From: DASYXT01 sp035934555
GTDB lineage: Bacteria; Verrucomicrobiota; Verrucomicrobiia; Limisphaerales; UBA8199
DNA length: 64,000 bases
Assembly: GCA_035934555.1 (NCBI GenBank)
Contig: DASYXT010000046.1
Span: forward strand, 62,001 to 126,000
Direction of reading: 5' to 3'
Position numbers and translations under genes: made by a program
The notes under the pieces: generated by a model
What the model was told of the DNA's origin: nothing
The model's database searches: none
What the model saw: only the letters and a program-made list of their open reading frames with translations
Part shown: positions 38,131 through 46,524 of the stretch, piece by piece
Layout of the letters: every line of letters begins with the position of its first letter
Numbering within the stretch: position 1 is the stretch's first letter

Positions 38131-41100
38131 TTAGGTATTTTCGAGGGTTCGATTTGTGAACCTTCCGTATCTGAGCGCCAAGGTGGGGAGCACGAGAAGA
38201 TTCAACAGAGTTGAGGTCAACAACCCGCCAAGAATGACAATGGCCATGGGTCCCTCGATTTCGCGGCCGGCTTCGCCCGAACCCACCGCCAGCGGCAGCA
38301 GGCCCAGGGCAGTCACCAGGGCGGTCATCAAGATGGGCAGGAGTCGTTCTGAGGCTCCGCGAATGGCCGCATCCAGCCCCCAAACCATTCCCTCTGTTTG
38401 CACCAGGTGCTCGAAATGCGAGATCATCATGATCGAGTTCCTCATGGTGATCCCGAACAGGGTAACAAAGCCAACCAGTGAACCTACCGACAACAGCCCC
38501 CCAGTGGCAAAGACGGCCAGCACGCCACCAACCAGTGCGAAGGGGAGATTAGCCAGGATGAGCAGGAGATTGCGGCCAGAGCCGAACAGTAAAGCCAGCA
38601 GAAGCACGATGCCGGCGGCGGCCAGCAGTGAATGCACCAGCAACTGGCGTTTGCCCCGGGACTCCGCTTGGGCCGAACCGGTATAAACCACAAATACGCC
38701 GGAGGGGAAGGAGACCTGCCGGGTGATTCTCCGTTTGACCTCCTGGGAAAAGGACGCGACATCGCGGCCGGCCACGTTACAGGTGACCTGTTGCAAACGT
38801 TGTGCGCTCTCATGAATGACACTGTAACGGCCGCTGCTGGCTGCAACGTCGGCCAGTTCACGCAGGGGAATGGCCGTTCCGCTGGCGTTACGTATTTGCA
38901 GCGAGCCAATGGTTTCAGGTTTCTGCCGGCTGGCCGGGTCGAGGATAACCGTGACATCGAATACCCGGTTGCGGTCGTAGATTTGGGATACCGTTGTGCC
39001 CTGGAAGGCAGTTTGAATCGCGTCCAGAACTTCCACTGGTTGGAAGCCGTATTGCAAGAGACGCTGGTGCCGCAGGCTGACGGTCATCTCGGGTAGGCCG
39101 GGCTGTGCTTCGATGTTTACGTCCACAGCACCGGGCACACGCGCCAGGACTTGTCGCACCTGTTCTGCCTTTTGATCAAGCAGGTCGAGGTTGTTGCCGA
39201 AAATATCAACGACGAACTGGGCGGTGGTCCCCGATATCGTTTCCTCCATGCGTTCGGCCAGGAACGACATGACCTTGAAGGACGCACCTGGGAATTTTGC
39301 GAGAATGGCGCGAATTTCGGCCTCGGCAGTTTCCGCTTCTTCCCCCTGGAGCGGTTCCAAGTCCACATGCAACTCGCTGTAGTGCGGACCAAAGGGGTCT
39401 TCGCCGTTCTCCGCCCGGCCGGCTTCTTGCGATACCGAGCGAATGTGAGGGTTTTTCAACAGTTGCGCCGCAACGATTTTGCCCAGACGGATGGATTCCT
39501 GCAAAGACGTCCCAGGCACAGTGACCATGTGGAGGACGTAATGGCCTTCACGGAACTCGGGTAGAAACTCGCCGCCAAAGAAAGGAAGCGTCGCCACCGC
39601 GCCGAGGCAGACGATGAGAACCAACGCGATGACAGTGCGGGGTCGTCGGCTGACCGCTTGGAGCCAGCGCCGGTGTTGGTCCTTGAGCCCGCGCACGTAT
39701 TTGGGTTCTCCGTGAGGCGAACCCTTCGCCAAAAGGAGGAAGCACAGGGCCGGGGTGACGGTGAGGGCCACTCCCAGCGAGGCCAGCGTGGCCAGAAGGA
39801 ACGAGACACCCAGCGGCGCAAACAACCGGCCCTGAACCCCGCTCATGGTCAGAATCGGCACAAACACCATCGCCACGATGAAGGTCGCATACACAACGGC
39901 GCTGCGAACTTCGAGCGACGCAGCTAATACCACCTGGATTATCGGCCTGGGTTGAGGGGAGAAAGAGTTTTCGCGCAACCGCCTAAGGATATTCTCCACG
40001 TCGATGATGGCGTCATCCACCACGACGCCGATGGCAATGGCGAAGCCACCCAGCGTAATTGTATTAATGGATACTCCCGCCCAATTCAGCACGATCACCG
40101 CCGCCAGCAACGAGAGCGGAATGGAAACAAACGAAATAAACGCGGTGCGCAGATCAAGTAACAGCAGGAAGAGCACTACGGCCACCAGCGCGCCGCCAAT
40201 CAGCAGCGAATGATCCACATTTTGCAGCGAGCTTTCGATGAAGTTGGCCGGACGGAACAGGTTTGCATTCAGTTCAATGTGTTCTGCGGCCAAGGCCGGT
40301 TTCATCTGCTGCAGCGCCGCTTCCAGCGCGCGAGTGACAATCATCGTGTTGGCCTGGTATTGGGCGTAGGCGAGCAGAACGACCCCCGAGCGGCCGTTCA
40401 CCGCCGCGTCACCGAACTTTGGGGCAGGCGCTTCGCGCACATCGGCGACATCTTTAAGCCGCACGCCCAGGCCCTCGTGGGGGGCCAGCACGGCTTCCGC
40501 CAGCAATTGCGCCGTCAAAGCCTGCCCCACGGTTCGGAGCACAATCCGCTGATTGGCGGTGTCCACATAGCCGGCGCCACGCACACCCGTGGCCTGTCGG
40601 GCAGCGGCCAGCACTTGCTCCAACGACAGCCCGTAAGCCTGCAGGCGATCGGGTTTCACCTGCACCTGGAGTTGGCGGATATCGCCCCCGAAAATGTCCA
40701 CCTTGGCCACGCCGGGAACGCTGAGCAAGTAAGGACGGAAGGTCCAGTCAGCGAAGGTGCGCAACTCCATCGGTGTGCGATTGGTCGAGATGAGCCCCAT
40801 GACCAACGTCAGGCTGGTGGAGGAGGTGAGCGCGCCCATGCGTGGCGGACCGACATTTTGTGGCAGACGGCTGACTACTTCTCCGAGCCGCTCAGTAATG
40901 GTTTGCCGCGCCCGATAAATATCGGTGCCATCGCGGAACACCAGCGTGACGACCGACAGACCTTGAATGGATTGGGAACGAATGACGTTCAGGCTGGGGG
41001 TGCCGTTGAGGCCGGTTTCGATGGGAAGTGTGACCAGTTGCTCCACCTCCTCGGAGGACAAGCCTGGCGCTTCGGTCTGAATCACTACTTGCGGCGGTGC

Positions 41101-41226
41101 AAATTCAGGAAATACGTCCAGGCGCATCGTGGAGGCGATGTAAAGCCCATAACCGACAATCAGCAACCCGAGTGCAATGACCACCGCGCGGTGGCGAAGG
41201 GAGAAATGGACGATGCTGTTTAGCAT
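38131..41226 (-). CDS. RND-family heavy-metal efflux pump subunit (CzcA/CusA type)
   Basis: A 1031-residue inner-membrane RND transporter. The N-terminus (MLNSIVHFSLRHRAVVIALGLLIVGYGLYIASTMRLDVFPEFAPPQVVIQTEAPGLSSEEVEQLVTLPIE) is characteristic of the heavy-metal efflux subfamily, as are VVVDDAIIDVENILRRLREN in transmembrane region 4 and SLRHQRLLQYGFQP in the periplasmic loop. It pumps a metal ion such as Cu+, Ag+, Zn2+ or Co2+ from the periplasm using proton flux. The MFP gene is upstream with a 27-bp gap. No outer-membrane factor is present downstream; the SPFH genes follow instead. Confidence 0.9.
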   Translation of the reverse strand: MLNSIVHFSLRHRAVVIALGLLIVGYGLYIASTMRLDVFPEFAPPQVVIQTEAPGLSSEEVEQLVTLPIETGLNGTPSLNVIRSQSIQGLSVVTLVFRDGTDIYRARQTITERLGEVVSRLPQNVGPPRMGALTSSTSLTLVMGLISTNRTPMELRTFADWTFRPYLLSVPGVAKVDIFGGDIRQLQVQVKPDRLQAYGLSLEQVLAAARQATGVRGAGYVDTANQRIVLRTVGQALTAQLLAEAVLAPHEGLGVRLKDVADVREAPAPKFGDAAVNGRSGVVLLAYAQYQANTMIVTRALEAALQQMKPALAAEHIELNANLFRPANFIESSLQNVDHSLLIGGALVAVVLFLLLLDLRTAFISFVSIPLSLLAAVIVLNWAGVSINTITLGGFAIAIGVVVDDAIIDVENILRRLRENSFSPQPRPIIQVVLAASLEVRSAVVYATFIVAMVFVPILTMSGVQGRLFAPLGVSFLLATLASLGVALTVTPALCFLLLAKGSPHGEPKYVRGLKDQHRRWLQAVSRRPRTVIALVLIVCLGAVATLPFFGGEFLPEFREGHYVLHMVTVPGTSLQESIRLGKIVAAQLLKNPHIRSVSQEAGRAENGEDPFGPHYSELHVDLEPLQGEEAETAEAEIRAILAKFPGASFKVMSFLAERMEETISGTTAQFVVDIFGNNLDLLDQKAEQVRQVLARVPGAVDVNIEAQPGLPEMTVSLRHQRLLQYGFQPVEVLDAIQTAFQGTTVSQIYDRNRVFDVTVILDPASRQKPETIGSLQIRNASGTAIPLRELADVAASSGRYSVIHESAQRLQQVTCNVAGRDVASFSQEVKRRITRQVSFPSGVFVVYTGSAQAESRGKRQLLVHSLLAAAGIVLLLALLFGSGRNLLLILANLPFALVGGVLAVFATGGLLSVGSLVGFVTLFGITMRNSIMMISHFEHLVQTEGMVWGLDAAIRGASERLLPILMTALVTALGLLPLAVGSGEAGREIEGPMAIVILGGLLTSTLLNLLVLPTLALRYGRFTNRTLENT

Positions 41227-41253
41227 GAATTCTCTGCGCTCTGCTCCTCAGCC

Positions 41254-42258
41254 TCAATCGCCAACGTTGATTTCGGCCTTGCGCTCCTCCGAAAGCAGAG
41301 TTTGGGCTCCCATCGTTACTACTCGGTCATTAGGCACAACGCCGGCGGTGACAAACCAACCATCGCGAATCGGATGTTCCTGGCTTACATCCCGGCGCGT
41401 GAAATTGGTTGGGCTGGTCTGCAAATAGACCCAGGTTCGCTCTGCGGTGCGCACGACGGCAGCCTCTGGCACGATCACCCCTCGCAGCGGCTCGTCCGGC
41501 AACTGCAGAAACCCGGCCAGCGCGAGGCCGGGTGAAAACCAGGTTGGGTTGTTGGTCACGACCAAAAGGAAACCTTGTCCCTGGACTTGGGGCTCGGTCG
41601 TCGCTGCCGGGCCGAGGAAACGCGCGCTAATGGGCTGGCCCGTTCCTGGCAAGAGCAACCGCCCTCCTACCGGCAGTGCGCTCGTCAGCTCACCAGCCGG
41701 TAAATCAAGGCGCACGAGCGCGGCTTGCAGAGTTGACAAAGACTGAACAAAGGCAGGCAGGTCCGGCTGGTCAGCGACCGATTTTCCCCACGCTGCCACT
41801 AATTGCGCTTCAGAAGTCTGCAGGGCGATCTGATCGTGTTTCATCGCCGCTTCGCTTGCTTGTAGCGCCCGCGTAGAAGCGTTCTCGCCCTGGTCAAACA
41901 GGGCTTTGACGCGTTGATATTCCTTCCTGGAAGCATCCAGGGAAGCGCTCGCTGAGGCAACGCCGCTTACGAGCGCAACGAGTGGCGCTGGCTCGAGCAC
42001 ACGGCCGTAACCCTTGATTTCGGGGGGCAATGATGTCGCCGTCAGCAACGTCGTTTCCAGACCGATCAGCTTCTGGGTCTTCTCGTCCAGGCTCACCACC
42101 ACATTGCCATTGGTTGCGCCCTCCACCTTGGACTCGGCGGTTACCGGCTTATCGGCCTGGGCCTCGTTTGCGCGTTCCTTTCTCATCTGCACGTAACCGT
42201 AGATGAGCGCCGCCACAACCAGGACCGCAACGATGGAAACACCTATTCTGAGCTTCAT
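41254..42258 (-). CDS. RND efflux membrane-fusion protein
   Basis: A 334-residue periplasmic adaptor. It has an N-terminal membrane anchor (IGVSIVAVLVVAALIYGYVQM), a helical hairpin region (LDASRKEYQRVKALFDQGENASTRALQASEAAMKHDQIALQTSEAQL), and beta-barrel/MP domains (GVIVPEAAVVRTAERTWVYLQTSPTNFTRRDVSQEHPIRDGWFVTAGVVPNDRVVTMGAQTLLSEE). It bridges the RND pump to an outer-membrane channel. It is shorter than typical CusB, having a reduced lipoyl-like region, and it is transcribed with the RND gene. Confidence 0.85.
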   Translation of the reverse strand: MKLRIGVSIVAVLVVAALIYGYVQMRKERANEAQADKPVTAESKVEGATNGNVVVSLDEKTQKLIGLETTLLTATSLPPEIKGYGRVLEPAPLVALVSGVASASASLDASRKEYQRVKALFDQGENASTRALQASEAAMKHDQIALQTSEAQLVAAWGKSVADQPDLPAFVQSLSTLQAALVRLDLPAGELTSALPVGGRLLLPGTGQPISARFLGPAATTEPQVQGQGFLLVVTNNPTWFSPGLALAGFLQLPDEPLRGVIVPEAAVVRTAERTWVYLQTSPTNFTRRDVSQEHPIRDGWFVTAGVVPNDRVVTMGAQTLLSEERKAEINVGD

Positions 42259-42348
42259 CGCTGGCTCAGATGGATTTAGAATACACGTCTTGCATCAGCC
42301 TGAGCGTAGTCACCGGGACCTTACAGCAGGCTGACGCAGAGCTGACAT

Positions 42349-43827
42349 TTACGTCAGCTTCGGTTTCCGCTCGGCGGGGGCAACAGGAAAACTCAAGGTG
42401 ATATTCGTGCCGTGACCAACGGTGCTTTGAGCTTCGACGGTGCCTTGATGCAGGGTCATGATCGACTTAACGATGGCCAGGCCAAGGCCGGTGCCGTGGG
42501 GATGTTGCGAACGAGAGGAGTCCACTCGGTAGAGGCGGTCGAAAATATGAGGCAAATGCTCCGGTGAAATGCCGCAACCGGAGTCGCTGACACAAACCTC
42601 ACAAGCGCGGTCGTCACGCGGGCGAACCTGGAAACGGACGAGACCCGCGCGTGAGGTGTAATTCAGCGCGTTGGACAACAAATTGCTCACCGCCTGGCGG
42701 AACAGCACCGGATCGGCGTTTACTAGACCCGCGCCTTCGCAGCGGACCTCCACCCCGCGATCTTCGGCCAAGGCCTCGTAAAACTCGCAAACTCCTTCAA
42801 TCTCTTTGCGAGCATCAAAGGAGCAACGGGTAAGGTGATTGGTCGCTGCGCCCTCTGCTCGGGCCAGGAAAAGCATGTTATCGATCAGGCGTGTCAGGCG
42901 GGCATACTCTTCCAAGCTTGATTCCAGCGTGCGTCGGTACTCTTCGGTGGTCCGCCCCTTGGACAGCGCTACACCGGCTTCGCCCCGAAGGTTGTTGATG
43001 GGGGTTCGTAGTTCGTGAGCCAAATCGGCAGAGAACTGCGAAAGCCGAGTGAACGAATCCTCAAGCCGCTCCAGCATCCGGTCGAAGCTCCTGGCCAAAG
43101 CGGCCAATTCGATGGGCCAGCCGTGGGCGACTATCCGATCGCGCAGATGGTTGGCACTGACGCGCTCTGTCGCTTGCGTGATGGCGTTCAGCGGCTCGAG
43201 ACCTTTCCGGGTGAGCAGTGCGCCGGCGGCCCACGCAAAGCCGCAGCCGAGCACGATCACCACCAGTAACTTGCGCCGGTAGCCCGTGATGAGGGATTCC
43301 TCGGTGGAAACGTCCAGCGCGAGGTGAACCGTGCGCGGCTTTGCTCGCTCTGAGACTCCTTGAGCCATCGCAGACATCAAAAGGAAGGCTTGCCCGCCAT
43401 TGGATTTCCAAACAATTCCTCGGGAAGGGGTCTCAGTCGTGCCCACGGCGGCAGGAAACGAGGCGACAGACAGTATGTTCGACATGCCCGCAGTTTCCAG
43501 CAACATGTGCCCGTCTTCATCGACGATACTGACGTAATATTTGATCAGGCTTGCCGCCGCCTCCACTTGCACCTCGTTAATCAAGAGCGCCGGATCGTTT
43601 GGCCTCTCCTTTAGCACCCGACGGCAGTCCTCGATTTTGTTGACCAGGAAATCCGTGTCCTCGCGTTCGAGGTTGGCAACTTGCGTCCAATACAGGTAAG
43701 CGGCCGCCGTCATCAACACGACGGCGGTCGTCGCGACATAAAAGAGTGTGAGCCGCCGCGCGATGGACCATGGCCTGGCCGGACCACTTGCGGGAGGCGC
43801 CTCAGTCCGGACGTTCTTCCAGAACAT
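42349..43827 (-). CDS. Sensor histidine kinase, probable metal-efflux regulator
   Basis: A 492-residue inner-membrane kinase. It has two transmembrane segments (about residues 27-47 and 188-210) flanking a periplasmic sensor of about 140 residues, then a HAMP-like linker (RKGLEPLNAITQATERVSANHLRDRI), the HisKA box FSADLAHELRTPINNLRGE, and an HATPase domain with NLLSNALNYT, DSGCGISPEHLP and GTGLGLAIVKSI. It probably senses periplasmic metal and phosphorylates the adjacent regulator. It starts 25 nt inside the response-regulator gene and is followed 90 bp later by the MFP/RND pump genes, so the four genes probably form one unit. Confidence 0.9.
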   Translation of the reverse strand: MFWKNVRTEAPPASGPARPWSIARRLTLFYVATTAVVLMTAAAYLYWTQVANLEREDTDFLVNKIEDCRRVLKERPNDPALLINEVQVEAAASLIKYYVSIVDEDGHMLLETAGMSNILSVASFPAAVGTTETPSRGIVWKSNGGQAFLLMSAMAQGVSERAKPRTVHLALDVSTEESLITGYRRKLLVVIVLGCGFAWAAGALLTRKGLEPLNAITQATERVSANHLRDRIVAHGWPIELAALARSFDRMLERLEDSFTRLSQFSADLAHELRTPINNLRGEAGVALSKGRTTEEYRRTLESSLEEYARLTRLIDNMLFLARAEGAATNHLTRCSFDARKEIEGVCEFYEALAEDRGVEVRCEGAGLVNADPVLFRQAVSNLLSNALNYTSRAGLVRFQVRPRDDRACEVCVSDSGCGISPEHLPHIFDRLYRVDSSRSQHPHGTGLGLAIVKSIMTLHQGTVEAQSTVGHGTNITLSFPVAPAERKPKLT

Positions 43828-44479
43828 AACCTACTCCACGGATCGTATGAATCAGCTTCTTAGGGAAGGGATCATCGACTTTTGAGCGCAAGCGGCGAAT
43901 CGCGACTTCCAAGACATTGAAATCGCTGTCGAAATTCACATCCCAGACTTGCTCGGCGATGATGGTGCGCGAGAGAGCTTCGCCACGATGCCGCACCAGC
44001 AGTTCCAATAACGTGAATTCTTTGGGAGTCAGGTCCAAGCGCGTCCCGGCGCGGCTGGCTTTGCGCCGAGGCATGTCGAGCTGCAAATCCGCCACCTGCA
44101 GGATTTCCGTTTGCCTGGTGGGCCCTCGGCGGAGAATCGTGCGCACTCGCGCCAGCAATTCCGCAAAATCGAAAGGCTTGACCAGGTAATCGTCAGCTCC
44201 CAGTTCCAAGCCTCGCACGCGGTCATCAACCTGGTCTCGGGCAGTCAGGAATAGAACCGGGGTTTGTTTGCCGGCTTGGCGTAGCGAGGTCAGGATCGAC
44301 CAACCGTCACGTTTGGGCAGCATCACGTCGAGAATGATCAAATCGTTATCGAGCGTCAGCGCTTGATGCAAACCGTCCTCCCCTTCAGTGCAGACCTGAA
44401 CGACGAAGCCGTTCTCCGAAAGCCCCTGCCGGAGGTAAGCCGCGGTCTTCGATTCATCTTCGATTACCAACGCACGCAT
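43802..44479 (-). CDS. OmpR-family response regulator, probable metal-efflux activator
   Basis: A 225-residue response regulator. The receiver has Glu-Asp near residues 7-8 (IEDESKT), the phosphoacceptor in DLIILDVMLPKRDGW and the conserved lysine in LVKPFDFAELLARV. The C-terminal winged helix is the OmpR/PhoB type (LTPKEFTLLELLVRHRGEALSRTIIAEQVWDVNFDSDFNVLEVAIRRLRSKVDD). The close order with the kinase, MFP and RND genes indicates it controls metal-efflux expression, as CusR/CzcR does. It is the first gene of that minus-strand unit, 26-nt overlapping with the kinase. Confidence 0.93.
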   Translation of the reverse strand: MRALVIEDESKTAAYLRQGLSENGFVVQVCTEGEDGLHQALTLDNDLIILDVMLPKRDGWSILTSLRQAGKQTPVLFLTARDQVDDRVRGLELGADDYLVKPFDFAELLARVRTILRRGPTRQTEILQVADLQLDMPRRKASRAGTRLDLTPKEFTLLELLVRHRGEALSRTIIAEQVWDVNFDSDFNVLEVAIRRLRSKVDDPFPKKLIHTIRGVGYVLEERPD

Positions 44480-44530
44480 TTCGTCTTCCGACTTTCGTTT
44501 TTCTGTTCAGTTTGAGGGTAACCCAAGGGC

Positions 44531-44782
44531 TCATCTGCTCAAACTCAAGTATTTGGAATAGTGCAGCGACGCGATAAACCAGCAAATCATCGTCGCCGGA
44601 ACAAATCCCCAAACCAGTTGTCCGCGTAAAGCGGGCTGCAGCGATTCACAAACCCCCGCGGCAATGGCAAGGAGTAACATGATTCCACCCACGATAGTGT
44701 TAATGATGAAGGACAATTTGTACCCTCTCGAATTTACGTTCGGTGACGTATTCATAACTTGTATGGCAGCGTCGGGGTTCAT
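44531..44782 (-). CDS. Small two-helix membrane protein
   Basis: An 83-residue protein if the ATG at 44782 (MNPDAAIQVMNTS) is used; an internal ATG at 44755 is also possible, while a much longer upstream frame has no protein-like content. Two hydrophobic segments are visible (LSFIINTIVGGIMLLLAIAAGVCE and GQLVWGFVPATMICWFIASLHY) with a short connecting loop. No family is recognised. It is divergent from the VWA gene of the seven-gene cluster at 44943 and 52 bp downstream of the metal-efflux response-regulator start, so its regulation could belong to either. Confidence 0.5.
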   Translation of the reverse strand: MNPDAAIQVMNTSPNVNSRGYKLSFIINTIVGGIMLLLAIAAGVCESLQPALRGQLVWGFVPATMICWFIASLHYSKYLSLSR

Positions 44783-44942
44783 CCCCCGGGTTTTGGGAAT
44801 CTTGCCGCGTTGGAGTTTCGGAAGCGAGGCAGAAAGGCTCGGCATGGGCAAACGGGAAGCCTGGCACCAGCGACCGACTCTGTGGAAACGGGCCGGGAAT
44901 TTGTAATTGTTTTGCTTGCCAAAGGGGGGGAAATTAGCGTCA

Positions 44943-45716
44943 ATGAAATTAGGCGTCGAAAAAAAACGCATGACGCAGAGCGGTGGCGTGGCAATGGCAC
45001 GGGCGACATTGACTATGAACGCGATCAAAACTCTGGCGGTGGGATTGGGGTTGGCCGTTGGGTTGGCGGCAGGCGCGCGGGCCCAGGAGCAGGAAGGCGT
45101 CGCGCTGGCCATCGTTTATGATACCTCCGGCAGCATGGCCGAGCGCGTGCCCGACACGGGAGGGCAGTTGGCTCCAAAATATCAGATTGCGGACCGGGCC
45201 TTGATCGCGGTCGCCAGGCACCTGCAAACGTTCGCCACCAATAACACCACCGGCACGTCCCGTCCGATTCAAACCGGCTTGTTTGTTTTCGAAGGACAAG
45301 GCGCGCGGGAAGTGGTTGAATTCGGCCCGTTCCAGGAGGAGCCGATAAAGCAGTGGGCGGCCCGCTTCTCCAGTCCCAAAGGCAATACGCCCCTGGGCAA
45401 CGCGCTGAGGGTGGCCGGACGCCGAGTGCTAGCCTCGCCGCTGCCGCACAAGCATGTGCTGGTGCTCACTGACGGAATCAACACGGCTGGCCCTTCTCCG
45501 GTGGCAGTCCTGCCGCAGCTCTTGCGCGAAGCGCGGCAGCAGCACACCAGTTTGTCGGTGCATTTCGTCGCCTTCGACGTCGATGCCCAGGTATTTCAGA
45601 GCGTGAAACGGCTGGGCGCGACTGTCGTCGCGGCGTCCAACGAGAATCAGCTCAACACGCAAATGCAGTTCATTCTGGAACGAAAAATCCTCCTCGAAGA
45701 AGAGGAGAAAAAATAA
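44943..45716 (+). CDS. Exported VWA-domain protein (first gene of the seven-gene cluster)
   Basis: A 257-residue protein, counting from the ATG at 44943 preceded by a purine-rich GGGGGG(AAA) stretch 10 bp upstream; ATGs at 44994 and 45015 would shorten the N-terminus before the signal peptide (about residues 28-47, LAVGLGLAVGLAAGARA). The mature part is a von Willebrand factor A domain with an intact MIDAS: DTSGSM (residues 60-65), the Thr loop GNTPLGNAL, and LVLTDGINT. It probably forms metal-dependent contacts with proteins in the periplasm. The C-terminus is charged (LLEEEEKK). The PspA-like gene starts 9 bp downstream. Confidence 0.8.
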   Translation: MKLGVEKKRMTQSGGVAMARATLTMNAIKTLAVGLGLAVGLAAGARAQEQEGVALAIVYDTSGSMAERVPDTGGQLAPKYQIADRALIAVARHLQTFATNNTTGTSRPIQTGLFVFEGQGAREVVEFGPFQEEPIKQWAARFSSPKGNTPLGNALRVAGRRVLASPLPHKHVLVLTDGINTAGPSPVAVLPQLLREARQQHTSLSVHFVAFDVDAQVFQSVKRLGATVVAASNENQLNTQMQFILERKILLEEEEKK

Positions 45717-45725
45717 AGGAACCCT

Positions 45726-46490
45726 ATGTTTCGAGCAATCAAACGACTGTTCATCTGGCTGGGGCTGATGGCGGAAAAGGCCACCGAAACCGATGCCATC
45801 AATCAAGCAGTAGTGGAGCGCGGCATCCGCGATTCAAAAGCCAAAGCCGATAAGGCGCACTACGCCAACGGCCAGTTGGCGGGCCAAATCGCTCTGCTGC
45901 GCGACCAAATCAAGAGACAGGAGCGGGAGAAGGACAACCTGCAAGGGTTGTTGCAGGCGGCCGCGGCGGCTAATGACGATGCCAACGGCGCGCATTACGC
46001 CGACCAATTGGCCACAGTCGAGCAGGACCTCAATGAGAACAAAGCGCAGGCGGATAACCTGGACCAGTTGTACCAGCAGAACACGTCGATCATCGCTGAG
46101 AGCCTACGCGAAATTCAACGGTTCCAGCGCGAGTTCGAGGCGGTAAAGGCCAAGGTAGCCATCGGCCGATCGCTAGAAGGCCTGGCGGGCATGATGAAGA
46201 GCTCGATCACCGAATTGCAAGGGATGATGGGCGGGGAGATGTCGCAATCGATGCAACAACTGCGGCAATCGGCTGCGGCCGGCGAAGGCCAGATGCGGGC
46301 GACCCTGGACCTGGCGAAGGAAATGGGCTCAGGCATTGCCCGCCAGCAGGAGGCGCGCAAGATGCGCGGCGCGATGCTCTTCCAGGAGTACAAGAAGAAG
46401 ATGGGCCTGGTGCAACCCGAGGCGGCGGTCGCGGCGCCAGCCCTGGCCGCCCCCGCGGCACCTGAGCGGCAAAAGATTGCCGAGAAATAA
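45726..46490 (+). CDS. PspA/Vipp1-like coiled-coil protein
   Basis: A 254-residue, almost entirely helical protein. It begins with an amphipathic membrane-binding-type helix (MFRAIKRLFIWLGLMAEK) and continues with long heptad-like stretches (IALLRDQIKRQEREKDNLQGLLQAAAAANDD, LATVEQDLNENKAQADNLDQLYQQNTSIIAESLREIQRFQREFEAVKAK) similar in layout to phage-shock protein A/Vipp1, the bacterial ESCRT-III homologues. A later segment (SSITELQGMMGGEMSQSMQQLRQSAAAGEGQMRATLDLAKEMG) fits the C-terminal helices. The Ala/Pro-rich tail is disordered. It could polymerise on and remodel membranes. The homology is from pattern only and is moderately certain. Confidence 0.7.
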   Translation: MFRAIKRLFIWLGLMAEKATETDAINQAVVERGIRDSKAKADKAHYANGQLAGQIALLRDQIKRQEREKDNLQGLLQAAAAANDDANGAHYADQLATVEQDLNENKAQADNLDQLYQQNTSIIAESLREIQRFQREFEAVKAKVAIGRSLEGLAGMMKSSITELQGMMGGEMSQSMQQLRQSAAAGEGQMRATLDLAKEMGSGIARQQEARKMRGAMLFQEYKKKMGLVQPEAAVAAPALAAPAAPERQKIAEK

Positions 46491-46524
46491 CTCCAACGCT
46501 CCAATAATCCAATATCCAATTCTT

